From contig JBICHM010000146.1 of NCBI GenBank assembly GCA_043101835.1, positions 1 to 27,515 on the forward strand: a DNA stretch of 27,515 bases, in the 5' to 3' direction. Source of the DNA: JBICHM01 sp043101835. Its GTDB lineage: Bacteria; Planctomycetota; Phycisphaerae; Phycisphaerales; UBA1924. A program made the position numbers and the translations under genes. Below, in pieces: positions 1 to 7,167 of the stretch. The notes under the pieces are model-generated. The model was not told the DNA's origin and ran no database searches. It was given only the letters and a program-made list of their open reading frames with translations. Numbering within the stretch: the first letter of the stretch is position 1; each line of letters opens with the position of its first letter.

Positions 1-137
1 TCGCCGGCGCTCTGGCCGGCTTCGTGTGTGCTCTGGAGGAAACCGAGAGGGTATTCGGACATGTCCGCCCGGTCGAGGCGTGGCGGCGTGCGCGGGGGGA
101 CTTTCGCACAACCCGCGCATCCGTCTACCATCCGCCC
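1..137. other. left-edge region without a supported gene
   Basis: I see no convincing gene here. Open frames run through, but none has a recognisable product, and the lipoprotein start chosen at 138 fits better than the upstream in-frame ATG at 24. The stretch may hold the tail or regulatory region of a gene outside the window. Its right end carries the promoter-like hexamers annotated separately. Confidence 0.5.
103..131 (+). promoter_or_regulatory. promoter-like pair upstream of the first lipoprotein; leaderless start likely
   Basis: TTCGCA at 103-108 and TACCAT at 126-131 are separated by 17 bases, a standard sigma-70-type spacing. The -10-like box ends only 6 bases before the ATG at 138, so transcription would begin at or next to the start codon. 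The same TACCAT-to-ATG arrangement occurs before ribH. The motif is seen; promoter activity is inferred. Confidence 0.5.
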
Positions 138-497
138 ATGCCGCGACGGCCCCGCTCCGCCCGCCTGCTCGTGCTGGCCCTGCTGCCGGCCGGGTGCTCC
201 GCCCCCGTTGGGGTCGGTCTCGACTCGCCGGACCCGCAGGGCCGGACGATCGCCCTGGCGCGCCTCTCGGGGGCGCCGGCGGAGTCGGATATCCCCGAGC
301 TGATCCAGTCGCTGACCAGCGCGGACCCCGCCCAGCGACTTCTCGCGATCAATACACTGGAGCGCATGACGGGGGAGACCTTCGGCTACCGGCACTACGA
401 CCCCGATTGGCGGCGCCGTGAGGCCGTGGCGCGCTGGCAGGCCTGGTGGCTTGAGCGTGAGGGTGAGGCCATGGCGACCGGAGGCGCACTCCCGTGA
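138..497 (+). CDS. small HEAT-type putative lipoprotein
   Basis: This encodes 119 residues. The N-terminus is basic (MPRRPRSAR), followed by a hydrophobic stretch and LLPAGC with Cys20. That resembles a lipoprotein signal, although Pro at -3 is not the classical lipobox residue. The mature part has one HEAT-like helical unit (about residues 50-80) followed by a Trp-rich end ending in RWQAWW. I recall similar short HEAT proteins with a final R-W-x-x-W-W element from planctomycetes, usually without known function. The start at 138 was chosen because the signal sequence begins there and a -10-like box sits 6 bases upstream. A longer in-frame start at 24 would bury the signal. The stop overlaps the GTG of the next gene (GTGA), so the two are probably translationally coupled. 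No function can be assigned. Confidence 0.65.
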   Translation: MPRRPRSARLLVLALLPAGCSAPVGVGLDSPDPQGRTIALARLSGAPAESDIPELIQSLTSADPAQRLLAINTLERMTGETFGYRHYDPDWRRREAVARWQAWWLEREGEAMATGGALP

Positions 498-997
498 GCG
501 AGCCCGCCCGGAACGACCCCGATGTGCTGCTGCGCATGCTCAGCCACCCGCGCTACCTCAGCGGCGCGCGCGAGTTGGTCACGGCGGTGGCGCGCCGCCT
601 CGGGTTCGAAGAGACAATCGCCTGCCAGATCGCGCTCGCCGTCGATGAGGCGCTCGCGAACGTCATCCGGCACGGCTACCAGAGCCGGCACGACCGGCCG
701 ATCTGGGTGAGCATCTGGCCGCTCGGCTCAGGGCCCGACGAGGCGGTCGGCATACGGGTGATGATCGAAGACGAAGCGCGTCAGGTCGAGCCCCACGAGA
801 TCCGCGGACGCGACCTCGAGGACATCCGGCCCGGGGGATTGGGCGTGCACATCATCCGCGAGGTGATGGACCACGCGACCTACGAGAAACGCGACGGGGG
901 AGGCATGCGCCTCGTCATGGAAAAACGCCTCCCGCCGAAGCGCGAGGCGGAGACGAACGAGGACGCAGGGGAAGCGGGGTCGAAACCAGATGCGTGA
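494..997 (+). CDS. RsbW/SpoIIAB-like anti-sigma serine kinase (HATPase_c_2)
   Basis: The 167-residue protein has a GHKL-type ATPase fold as found in anti-sigma factor kinases. The N-box is clear at residues 51-61 (DEALANVIRHG, with Glu52 and Asn56), and a glycine-rich lid segment is at 114-118 (GGLGV). The G1 box is degenerate: D93-E94-A95-R96 stands where DxGxG is usual. In the family these proteins bind a sigma factor and phosphorylate a STAS partner on serine. The next gene is such a STAS protein, overlapping by 8 bases, so the two probably form a partner-switching pair. No sigma factor gene is adjacent. The GTG start at 494 overlaps the previous stop. The C-terminal tail after residue 150 is charged and probably disordered. 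Assignment to the family is firm; kinase activity is uncertain because of the altered G1 box. Confidence 0.85.
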   Translation: MSEPARNDPDVLLRMLSHPRYLSGARELVTAVARRLGFEETIACQIALAVDEALANVIRHGYQSRHDRPIWVSIWPLGSGPDEAVGIRVMIEDEARQVEPHEIRGRDLEDIRPGGLGVHIIREVMDHATYEKRDGGGMRLVMEKRLPPKREAETNEDAGEAGSKPDA

Positions 998-1337
998 TGA
1001 CCGCACATTGCAGGTCGACATGGATGAGCGTGACGAGCTGATCATCGTCTCGCCGCGCGGGGAGGTCGACCTGAGCACCTCGCCCGAACTGCGCGAGGCG
1101 CTCAAGAGCGCGCTCCGCGACCGCCCCAAGCGCATCATCGTCAACATGACCGATGTGCCGAGCGTCGATTCATCGGCGATCGCGACGCTCATCGAGGCGA
1201 TGCGCTCGAGCAGCCAGCAGCGCACGAAGCTCGTGCTCTGCAGTGTGCAGGAGCGCGTGCGTTCGGTCTTCGAGATCGCGCGCCTCGACTCGGTGTTCGA
1301 CATCCGTCCCGACCTCGACAGCGCGATGGGAGCCTGA
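990..1337 (+). CDS. STAS-domain protein (anti-anti-sigma factor or MlaB-like)
   Basis: The 115-residue protein is a single STAS domain. It has the usual early strand with RGEVDLSTSPELREAL (residues 23-38) and the phosphorylation loop VPSVDSSAIATL at 56-67, where Asp60-Ser61-Ser62 matches the DS(S/T) site of SpoIIAA/RsbV. This supports phosphoregulation by the upstream kinase-like gene. However, the gene lies 3 bases before an MlaE permease, and in Mla transporters a STAS protein (MlaB) binds the ATPase MlaF. It could therefore serve either role, or link them. The ATG at 990 overlaps the previous stop; Met11 (ATG at 1020) is an alternative start and would leave the domain intact. The family call is firm; the partner is inferred. 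Confidence 0.88.
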   Translation: MRDDRTLQVDMDERDELIIVSPRGEVDLSTSPELREALKSALRDRPKRIIVNMTDVPSVDSSAIATLIEAMRSSSQQRTKLVLCSVQERVRSVFEIARLDSVFDIRPDLDSAMGA

Positions 1338-1340
1338 CCG

Positions 1341-2177
1341 ATGTCCGAGCGCGCCGAGCGCCCAGACGGCCCGGTTCGCGCGTTTGTCGGCGCGGTCGGC
1401 GCCGGCGCCTATGCCCTGCTCGAGGAGGTCGGAAGCACATGGTGGCTGCTGACCAACACCGTGCGGTGGATCCTCCGTGCGCTCACCGACAAGCGCATCC
1501 GACTCGGGCGCGCCGCCATCGTCTCGCAGATGGTCCGCGTCGGCGTGCGCAGCGTGCTGATCATCTCGCTCGTCTCGGCAGCGGTCGGGTTCATCCTCGG
1601 CCTCCAGATGGCGCCGCCGCTCGACGACCTCGGCCAGGTCGAACTGGTGCCCAACATCATCGCCGTGGCGATCCTGCGCGAACTCGGCCCGCTGATCGCC
1701 GCGATCGTGATGACCGGCTACGCCGGCGCCGCGATCGCCGCGGAGATCGGCACCATGGTCGTCGGCGAGGAGATCGAGGCGCTGCAGGCCCATGCGCTCA
1801 ACCCGGTCCGCTTTCTCGTCGTGCCGCGCCTCATCGCGGTCGTCATCAGCATGACCCTGCTCGCGGTGATCTCCAGCACCGTGGGGATCGCGGCGGGCAT
1901 GGGCATGGGCGTGTGGGTGCTCGGCCTGCCGCCGTCGACCTACATCGACAACTCCATCCAGCAGGTGGACAACACCGACTTCTTCACCGGGCTGGCGAAG
2001 GCGGCGGTCTTCGGGCTGCTCATCGCGGTCATCGCGTGCAACAACGGGCTGCGCGTGACCGGCGGCGCCGCGGGCGTGGGCAATGCCACGACGCAGACAG
2101 TCGTCCGCTCCATCGTCGCGATCATCATCGCCGACCTGCTGTTCACCGCGATCTTCTACGCGCTCGGCTGGGTGTGA
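1341..2177 (+). CDS. mlaE: MlaE-family ABC transporter permease
   Basis: The 278-residue integral membrane protein has the MlaE/YrbE permease pattern. After an amphipathic N-terminal region come several hydrophobic segments, at about residues 70-92, 103-135, 155-195, 218-235 and 252-275. The diagnostic core is RELGPLIAAIVMTGYAGAAI (113-132), followed by AEIGTMVVGEEIEAL with its conserved acidic loop. Members form the inner-membrane pore of an ABC system that moves phospholipids between the inner and outer membranes, together with MlaF (ATPase), MlaD (MCE protein) and MlaB (STAS). Here only the STAS gene is adjacent; mlaF and mlaD are not in the window and presumably lie elsewhere. The start is 3 bases after the STAS stop, consistent with one operon. 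The family assignment is strong; the substrate is inferred. Confidence 0.92.
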   Translation: MSERAERPDGPVRAFVGAVGAGAYALLEEVGSTWWLLTNTVRWILRALTDKRIRLGRAAIVSQMVRVGVRSVLIISLVSAAVGFILGLQMAPPLDDLGQVELVPNIIAVAILRELGPLIAAIVMTGYAGAAIAAEIGTMVVGEEIEALQAHALNPVRFLVVPRLIAVVISMTLLAVISSTVGIAAGMGMGVWVLGLPPSTYIDNSIQQVDNTDFFTGLAKAAVFGLLIAVIACNNGLRVTGGAAGVGNATTQTVVRSIVAIIIADLLFTAIFYALGWV

Positions 2178-2192
2178 CCCGGCGCCACGGCC

Positions 2193-2198
2193 TACCAT
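2193..2198 (+). promoter_or_regulatory. -10-like box TACCAT before ribH; leaderless start likely
   Basis: TACCAT ends 7 bases before the ribH ATG at 2206, and no Shine-Dalgarno fits in between. It matches the box before the first lipoprotein almost base for base (TACCATCCG). I see no convincing -35 at 17-18 bases. The implied transcript starts at or next to the ATG. Confidence 0.5.
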
Positions 2199-2205
2199 CC
2201 GGGCC

Positions 2206-2703
2206 ATGGTCACCTCGGCCCCACAAGCCAGAAACGACGCCGACGCCGCCGGATTGCGCGTCGCGATCATCGCGAGCCGCTATCACCAGGCGGTCATCGA
2301 TCGAATGCTGCGCGGCGCGATCGAGGCGTTCCTCGCGCGCGGCGGCGCCGACGAGGCGATCGTCGAGTTCCCCGCGCCGGGCGCGTTCGAGCTCCCCGTC
2401 CTCGCGGGCGCAGCGACCCGGTGCGGCGCATTCGACGCCGTTGTCGTCCTCGGCTGCGTTGTCAAGGGCGAGACGCGCCACGATGAGGTGATCGCCGATG
2501 CGGTCGCGAACGCCCTCGCGACCCTGAGCGCCGGCTCGGGCGTGCCCGTCGGGCTCGGGCTGCTGACGGTGGACACGCTCGCGCAGGCCGAGGCGAGGGC
2601 CGGAGGCGATGCGGGCAACAAGGGGCAGGAGGCGATGGACGCGGCCCTCGACGCCGCCCTCGCCATCAGCGCCATCAACGCCGCCGGGAAGGAATCTTCG
2701 TGA
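2206..2703 (+). CDS. ribH: 6,7-dimethyl-8-ribityllumazine synthase
   Basis: RibH condenses 5-amino-6-ribitylaminouracil with 3,4-dihydroxy-2-butanone 4-phosphate to make lumazine, the penultimate step of riboflavin synthesis, in the cytosol. The 165-residue product is of normal length. It shows ASRYHQ near the N-terminus (substrate-binding strand), PAPGAFELPV (residues 57-66), VVKGETRHDEV with the catalytic His, and the late GLLTVDTLAQAEARAGG segment. The start at 2206 was chosen because it puts the first strand at the right distance and because of the TACCAT box upstream. The stop overlaps the nusB GTG. The ribH-nusB pairing is common in bacteria. No other riboflavin genes are nearby. The call is very secure. 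Confidence 0.97.
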   Translation: MVTSAPQARNDADAAGLRVAIIASRYHQAVIDRMLRGAIEAFLARGGADEAIVEFPAPGAFELPVLAGAATRCGAFDAVVVLGCVVKGETRHDEVIADAVANALATLSAGSGVPVGLGLLTVDTLAQAEARAGGDAGNKGQEAMDAALDAALAISAINAAGKESS

Positions 2704-3206
2704 CGCTCGCCCCGACCCACCCGCGCTCCATCCGCCTTGCGGCGCTGCTGCTGCTTTACCAGATCGATCTGCGCGGCGACAGCGATTCCGACGACATCCG
2801 CAACGGCGCCGTGGGCGTTGCGCTCGCCGCCGTCGCCGACGGCGATGAGGACGACGAGGCGCTCGCGGGCGCGCTCGGCGCGCTGCGGGACGAAGGCGCC
2901 GCTTCCGATGCCTTCGAACTGGCGACCTGCGCCTTCCGCGATCGACGGGCCGCGGACGAGGCGATCCGCGCCCTCGCGCCGGAATGGCCGGCGGTGCGCC
3001 AGCCGGCGATGGATCGCGCGATCCTGCGCCTCGCGCACTTTGAGATGACCAGCGGACGCACCCCCGCGAAGGCGGCCGTGAACGAGGCCGTCGAGCTCGC
3101 GAAAGTCTTCGGCGGCGAGCGCTCGCCGGCGTTTGTCAACGGGGTGCTCGACAAGGTACTCAAGCGCGTGCTTGCCGGGCAGACCGACGCGAGCGCGAAC
3201 GGCTAG
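2700..3206 (+). CDS. nusB: transcription antitermination protein NusB
   Basis: NusB binds boxA RNA with NusE (S10) and takes part in antitermination, notably on rRNA operons. The 168-residue protein is all-helical. It begins with the typical RxxALLLLYQID helix (residues 12-24) and ends with NEAVELAKVFGGERSPAFVNGVLDKV, the classic C-terminal NusB signature. A somewhat longer acidic stretch (about residues 25-60) lies between the first helices. The GTG start at 2700 overlaps the ribH stop as GTGA, indicating coupling. The TAG stop is at the same time the first three bases of the -10-like box for ftsY. The family call is secure. Confidence 0.95.
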   Translation: MTLAPTHPRSIRLAALLLLYQIDLRGDSDSDDIRNGAVGVALAAVADGDEDDEALAGALGALRDEGAASDAFELATCAFRDRRAADEAIRALAPEWPAVRQPAMDRAILRLAHFEMTSGRTPAKAAVNEAVELAKVFGGERSPAFVNGVLDKVLKRVLAGQTDASANG

Positions 3207-3209
3207 AGT
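3204..3209 (+). promoter_or_regulatory. -10-like box TAGAGT before ftsY
   Basis: TAGAGT begins at the nusB stop codon and lies 27 bases before the ftsY ATG. This leaves a short leader that includes GGAG at 3223-3226. No good -35 is visible. It suggests that ftsY can be transcribed separately from ribH-nusB. Confidence 0.4.
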
Positions 3210-3236
3210 GGCCCCTCCGACCGGAGCGCAACGCCG

Positions 3237-4187
3237 ATGGGCATCTTCAAGACCATTCGCGAGCGGATCTCCTCCGGGCTCTCGCGCACCAGGCAGAGCC
3301 TCGCGAGCGGGCTGCGCTCGCTCCTCGCCGGGCGCCGCCTCGACGATGAACTCATCGACGAGGTCGAGGCGCGCCTCATCCAGGCCGATGTCGGCGTCCG
3401 CGCGACGACGCGCCTGATCGAGTCCATCCGCGCCGACTACAAGGCCGGGCGCCTGACGCAGGGCGACGAGGTCGTCGATCATCTCAAAGCGCAGCTGAAG
3501 GCCATGTGGTCCGACGCCGATCGCGCGCTGCGCTTCGCCGACACCGGGCCGACGGTCATCCTCGTCGCCGGCGTCAACGGCGCCGGCAAGACCACCAGCG
3601 TCGCCAAGATCGCGCGAAGCCTGCGCGATCAGAACAAGACTGTGCTCCTCGCGGCGTGCGACACCTTCCGCGCCGGCGCGGTCCGTCAGCTGGAGATCTG
3701 GTCCGAGCGCCTTGATGTCGAGATCGTCAAAGGCAAGCAGGGGGGCGACCCCGCGGCCGTCGCGTTTGACGCCTGCGAAGCTGCCATGGCGCGAGAGGTC
3801 GATGTCCTGCTCATCGACACCGCCGGGCGCCTGCATACGCAGGACCCCCTCATGCGCCAGCTGACCAAAATCCGCGATGTCGTCGCCAAGAAGATCGCCG
3901 GGGCGCCGCACGAGGTGATCCTCGTCCTCGACGCCACCAGCGGCCAGAACGCGCTCCGCCAGGCCGAGCAGTTCACGAAGGCGATCGATGTCACCGGGCT
4001 CTTCCTCGCGAAACTCGACGGCACGGCGAAGGGCGGCGCCGTCATCGCAATCCGCGATCAGACCGACATCCCCGTGAAGCTCATCGGCGTCGGGGAAACC
4101 CCCGACGATGTCGAGGCGTTCGACCCGAACGCCTTCATCGAGGCGATGTTCGAGGCGGCGCCCGCCGGCGCGGGCGCGCAGGACTGA
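3237..4187 (+). CDS. ftsY: signal recognition particle receptor FtsY
   Basis: FtsY is the SRP receptor GTPase that docks ribosome-nascent-chain complexes at the inner membrane by pairing with Ffh. The 316-residue protein has the NG core only: an N domain of helices (about 1-100), then the G domain with G1 GVNGAGKTT (112-120), the DTFRAGA element (142-148), G3 DTAGR (194-198) and G4 AKLDG (258-262). The G4 Thr usual in TKLDG is Ala here, while the base-reading Asp is kept. The long acidic A domain of E. coli FtsY is absent, as in many bacteria. An N-terminal amphipathic helix (residues 1-30) probably mediates membrane contact. The gene starts a run of four closely spaced genes. The call is secure. 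Confidence 0.97.
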   Translation: MGIFKTIRERISSGLSRTRQSLASGLRSLLAGRRLDDELIDEVEARLIQADVGVRATTRLIESIRADYKAGRLTQGDEVVDHLKAQLKAMWSDADRALRFADTGPTVILVAGVNGAGKTTSVAKIARSLRDQNKTVLLAACDTFRAGAVRQLEIWSERLDVEIVKGKQGGDPAAVAFDACEAAMAREVDVLLIDTAGRLHTQDPLMRQLTKIRDVVAKKIAGAPHEVILVLDATSGQNALRQAEQFTKAIDVTGLFLAKLDGTAKGGAVIAIRDQTDIPVKLIGVGETPDDVEAFDPNAFIEAMFEAAPAGAGAQD

Positions 4188-4191
4188 CGCC

Positions 4192-4878
4192 GTGGCGCCG
4201 ATCCCTCCGGAGCCGACGCCCGCCGAACGGCGCGCCTGGCGTCTTGCGCTGCTTCTGACCGGAGATGCGGCCGGCGCCGACGCCGTCGCGGTGCGTGTGC
4301 TCGAGGCCCAGCCCGATCTCGACGCCATCGAACCGATGCGCCGCGACCGCCTTGTCGTGCTCCGAGCGCGCGAGCACGCAACCGGGCAACTCGCGCAGCC
4401 CGCCGTCGGCTTCGCGGATCGCCTCCGCGCAGGTCACCTCCGCAGACGCGGCGTCGACGCGGAGGCCGAGACCGCGCCCGCCCAGGCGTTCAGCGGACTT
4501 GCCAACGCGTTGATGCAGTTCTCCCTGCGTCGCCCACGCCAGCAGCACGAGGCGCTGATGCTCCATCGCGTCGAGGGAATGGAGCTCCGCGACACAGCGC
4601 GCGCCATGGATTGCTCCACCACCGCCGCCGCGCGTCATCTCGACGAAGCGGAGCGCGTCATCGCCGACACGATGGGCGCCGACTACCCCACAGCGGGCGC
4701 CGCGCTCCGCGAGCAGTCGGCCGAGGCGACGCCGGGCGACGAGGTCGTCCGCGTGCGCGTGCTGATGGCGAAGATGCGCCGGATCCGCACGGTGCTGCTC
4801 GCGGCGATCACGCTCCTGCTCATCGGGGCGTGCGCCGTGACGGTCTGGCTGCTCCTGACGCGTGGGCAGACGCCGTGA
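4192..4878 (+). CDS. degenerate sigma-factor-like protein with C-terminal membrane helix
   Basis: The 228-residue protein resembles an ECF sigma factor that has lost most conserved residues. Residues 11-60 recall sigma region 2 (the RRAWRLALLLTGDAAGAD segment), and residues 105-158 match sigma region 4 with a helix-turn-helix (LMLHRVEGMELRDTARAMD, then TTAAARHLDEAERVI). After a linker comes a single hydrophobic helix at about 199-222, ending four to six residues before the stop, so the protein appears tail-anchored. The GTG start 4 bases after the ftsY stop was chosen because the longer frame runs into ftsY. The stop overlaps the histidine kinase start (GTGA). Together with the kinase and the XRE-type regulator it may form a signalling unit. 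Whether it binds core RNA polymerase, DNA or another protein cannot be told from the sequence. Confidence 0.6.
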   Translation: MAPIPPEPTPAERRAWRLALLLTGDAAGADAVAVRVLEAQPDLDAIEPMRRDRLVVLRAREHATGQLAQPAVGFADRLRAGHLRRRGVDAEAETAPAQAFSGLANALMQFSLRRPRQQHEALMLHRVEGMELRDTARAMDCSTTAAARHLDEAERVIADTMGADYPTAGAALREQSAEATPGDEVVRVRVLMAKMRRIRTVLLAAITLLLIGACAVTVWLLLTRGQTP

Positions 4879-6512
4879 CGCTTGCCGCGAGGCCGGAGCG
4901 GGGCGACGATTCCCCGATGGCCGATCGGGACGGACAGCCAGACGCGGGAAGGCGCAAACGTCGCCGACGCGCCGAGCCGCGCCCCGGGCTGCTCGCGAGC
5001 CTGCGCATCCGGAAGAAGCTCCTGTTGCTGCACACGGTCTTTTCCGTGCTGCTCGCGGCGTCGCTCCTCCTCGCCATTCGTCCGGCGATGCGCAACCTCG
5101 TCGAGCGCACCGAGGAGCACGAGTGTCGCGTCGCGCTCGATCTGTTCATGAGCGCCGGTCGCGGGGTCGGCGACGCGCTGCTCGCCGAGGGTGTGAGCGT
5201 GCGAATCGGTCAGGCGGCGGCGCTCGGGGTCAGCCCGGATGAGGCCGTCGCGGCGCGGAATGCGCCGGGGCACGAGGTGATGACGGCGACCGATCTCGTC
5301 GGCTGCCGCATCGTGCGCTGGAGCCCGGAGATCCAGGCGTACTACCTCGCCACGGCGCGGTCGCCCGAAGCGCGCGCTGCGGTGATCCGCATCTACACGC
5401 TCATCGCGGTCTCGCTCCTCGGCGCCTACGCGCTCATCGCGCTCTCGCTCGAGGTCTTCGTGCTTCCGAAGCAGGTGTACCGACCGATCCGGCGTCTGCT
5501 CGCGGCAGACGAAGCAGTCAGCCGCGGTGATCGCGCGCTGGAGACCATCCCCGAGGCGCAGATCCCGGCCGACGAACTGGGCCTCATCATGCGCTCACGA
5601 AACGAGTCGATCGAGCGCCTCCGCGCAAAGGAGAACCAGCTCTCTGCTGCGCTCGAGCGGCTCGAAGTCGCGGCCAACGACCTGAAACGGAAGAACCACC
5701 TCCTCGAAGCCGCGCGCCAGAACCTCGCCGATCAGGACAAACTCGTAAGTCTCGGCATGATGTCCGCCGGTCTGGCGCACGAATTGAACACGCCGCTGAC
5801 GGTGCTGAAGGGCTCCGTCGAACGACTTGCGGAGCGCCCCGGCGACGGGGTCAACCCCGGTGAAGCGCGCCTGATGCTGCGCGTTGTCAATCGGCTCGAG
5901 CGCCTCAGCGAGAGCCTGCTCGACTTTGCGCGCGTTCGTCCGCCTCGGTACGAGGAGGCGTCGCTCCGCGAGATCGTTGACGACGCATGGACGCTCGTGC
6001 GCCTCGACCGGGACGCCATTGGCGTGCGTCTGCTCAACGAGATCCCCGCGGACCTTCGCCTCGTGGTCGATCCCGATCGGATCGGGCAGGTCTTCGTGAA
6101 CCTGCTGCGCAACGCGACGGACGCGATGGACGGCGACGGGAAGATCCGGGCCTGGGCCGAGGTCGTCGAACGCGACGGGGCCGAGTGGGTGGGGGCCTAC
6201 TGCGCCGACTCGGGCCCCGGAATCGACCCCGATGTCCTCCCGCGCCTCTTCGAGCCCTTCACGTCGACGCGCCTCGACAGCAAGGGCACGGGCCTCGGGC
6301 TGGCGGTCGCCGAGGGCATCGTGCGCGAGCACGGCGGCATGCTGTTGGCGCAGAACGCGCGCGGCGCCGGCGCCATCTTCGAGGTGATGCTGCCCCGCAC
6401 GCCGCTGGCGTCGCGAGCCCCCGTCGCGCATGATGCCTCCGGCGACCCCGCCCGCCGGGGCGGGCGCGGGGGCGCCGACAGCGCGCCGGAGAGCCCGTCT
6501 CGCCATGGATAA
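4875..6512 (+). CDS. membrane sensor histidine kinase (TM-sensor-TM-HAMP-HisKA-HATPase)
   Basis: The 545-residue kinase has a basic N-terminal tail, TM1 (about 48-68), a periplasmic sensor of about 100 residues (70-170) without a recognised fold, TM2 (172-196), a HAMP-like segment (197-250) and a coiled coil (240-290). The H-box is AHELNTPLTVLKGS with the phospho-acceptor His302. The ATPase domain shows the N-box NLLRNATDAM (Asn413), G1 DSGPGI (445-450), the LFEPF element and G2 GTGLGL (471-476). The most economical start is GTG 4875, overlapping the previous stop; ATG 4917 is an alternative that removes 14 residues and changes no domain. The stop lies inside the start of the response regulator gene (8-base overlap), so the two are probably cognate partners. 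The signal sensed is unknown. Confidence 0.92.
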   Translation: MTLAARPERGDDSPMADRDGQPDAGRRKRRRRAEPRPGLLASLRIRKKLLLLHTVFSVLLAASLLLAIRPAMRNLVERTEEHECRVALDLFMSAGRGVGDALLAEGVSVRIGQAAALGVSPDEAVAARNAPGHEVMTATDLVGCRIVRWSPEIQAYYLATARSPEARAAVIRIYTLIAVSLLGAYALIALSLEVFVLPKQVYRPIRRLLAADEAVSRGDRALETIPEAQIPADELGLIMRSRNESIERLRAKENQLSAALERLEVAANDLKRKNHLLEAARQNLADQDKLVSLGMMSAGLAHELNTPLTVLKGSVERLAERPGDGVNPGEARLMLRVVNRLERLSESLLDFARVRPPRYEEASLREIVDDAWTLVRLDRDAIGVRLLNEIPADLRLVVDPDRIGQVFVNLLRNATDAMDGDGKIRAWAEVVERDGAEWVGAYCADSGPGIDPDVLPRLFEPFTSTRLDSKGTGLGLAVAEGIVREHGGMLLAQNARGAGAIFEVMLPRTPLASRAPVAHDASGDPARRGGRGGADSAPESPSRHG

Positions 6513-7161
6513 CGCCGCCAGCCAGAAGGACCACACCGACGACGCGGGCGACGGCGCCCAGCCGGCGCTGGCCATCGTGGCGCTCGACGACGATGAGGAC
6601 TTCCGCGACTACATCAGCACTGTCCTTGAACGCGAGGGCCACGACGTCCGCGTGGCCGCCACGCCCGATGAGTTCTTCGGCGCCTGCGATGAGCGAATGC
6701 CCGACCTCGTACTGCTCGACATCAAGATGGGGCGCCACTCCGGCGAGGCCGTCCTCGCCGAGATCCGCAAACGCTGGCCCCGGCTGTGCGTCATTGTGGT
6801 GACCGGCTACCCGTCGCTCGAGACGATGCGCCAGACCTTCAAGCAGGATGTCTTCGACTATCTCGCCAAGCCCTTCTCGGTCGAGGAACTCCGCGCAACG
6901 CTCGCGCAGGCCGCGGCCGCCTTTGACCTCGGCGGGCGCCCGCAGGACCGACTCCGCGCCGAACTCGGTCGCCGCATCCGACTCGCCCGCACTGAGCGGG
7001 GCTGGACACTCCGGGAACTCTCCGACGCCAGCAGCGTCAGCGTCAGCCAGCTCTCCTCGATCGAGCGCGGCGCTCACCTCCCCAGCCTCGAATCGCTGCT
7101 CTCGATCTCGCACGCGCTCGATGCGCGCCCGAGCGAGTGGCTGATCGAGGCGGGGTTCTAA
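6505..7161 (+). CDS. response regulator with XRE (Cro/C1-type) output domain
   Basis: The 218-residue protein has a complete receiver domain (about 20-140) and a Cro/C1-type helix-turn-helix (about 152-216). The receiver has the acidic cluster at 28-30, the phospho-acceptor Asp72 in LLDIKM, Thr100 and Lys122 in AKPF, so it should be phosphorylatable. The output domain reads RIRLARTERGWTLRELSD, then SVSQLSSIERG and LPSLESLLSISHAL, the full XRE pattern. Receiver domains are usually joined to OmpR, NarL, Fis or LytTR outputs; an XRE output is uncommon. ATG 6505 was chosen as the first start close to the domain. Longer in-frame starts would overlap the kinase further and add low-complexity sequence. 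It is the likely target of the adjacent kinase. The DNA targets are unknown. Confidence 0.9.
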   Translation: MDNAASQKDHTDDAGDGAQPALAIVALDDDEDFRDYISTVLEREGHDVRVAATPDEFFGACDERMPDLVLLDIKMGRHSGEAVLAEIRKRWPRLCVIVVTGYPSLETMRQTFKQDVFDYLAKPFSVEELRATLAQAAAAFDLGGRPQDRLRAELGRRIRLARTERGWTLRELSDASSVSVSQLSSIERGAHLPSLESLLSISHALDARPSEWLIEAGF

Positions 7162-7167
7162 GGGCCT

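Noticed and set aside
2283..4328. Very long open frame on the minus strand opposite ribH, nusB and ftsY
   Set aside because: It is antisense to three clear housekeeping genes and its translation has no recognisable domain; high GC makes stop codons rare in such shadow frames.
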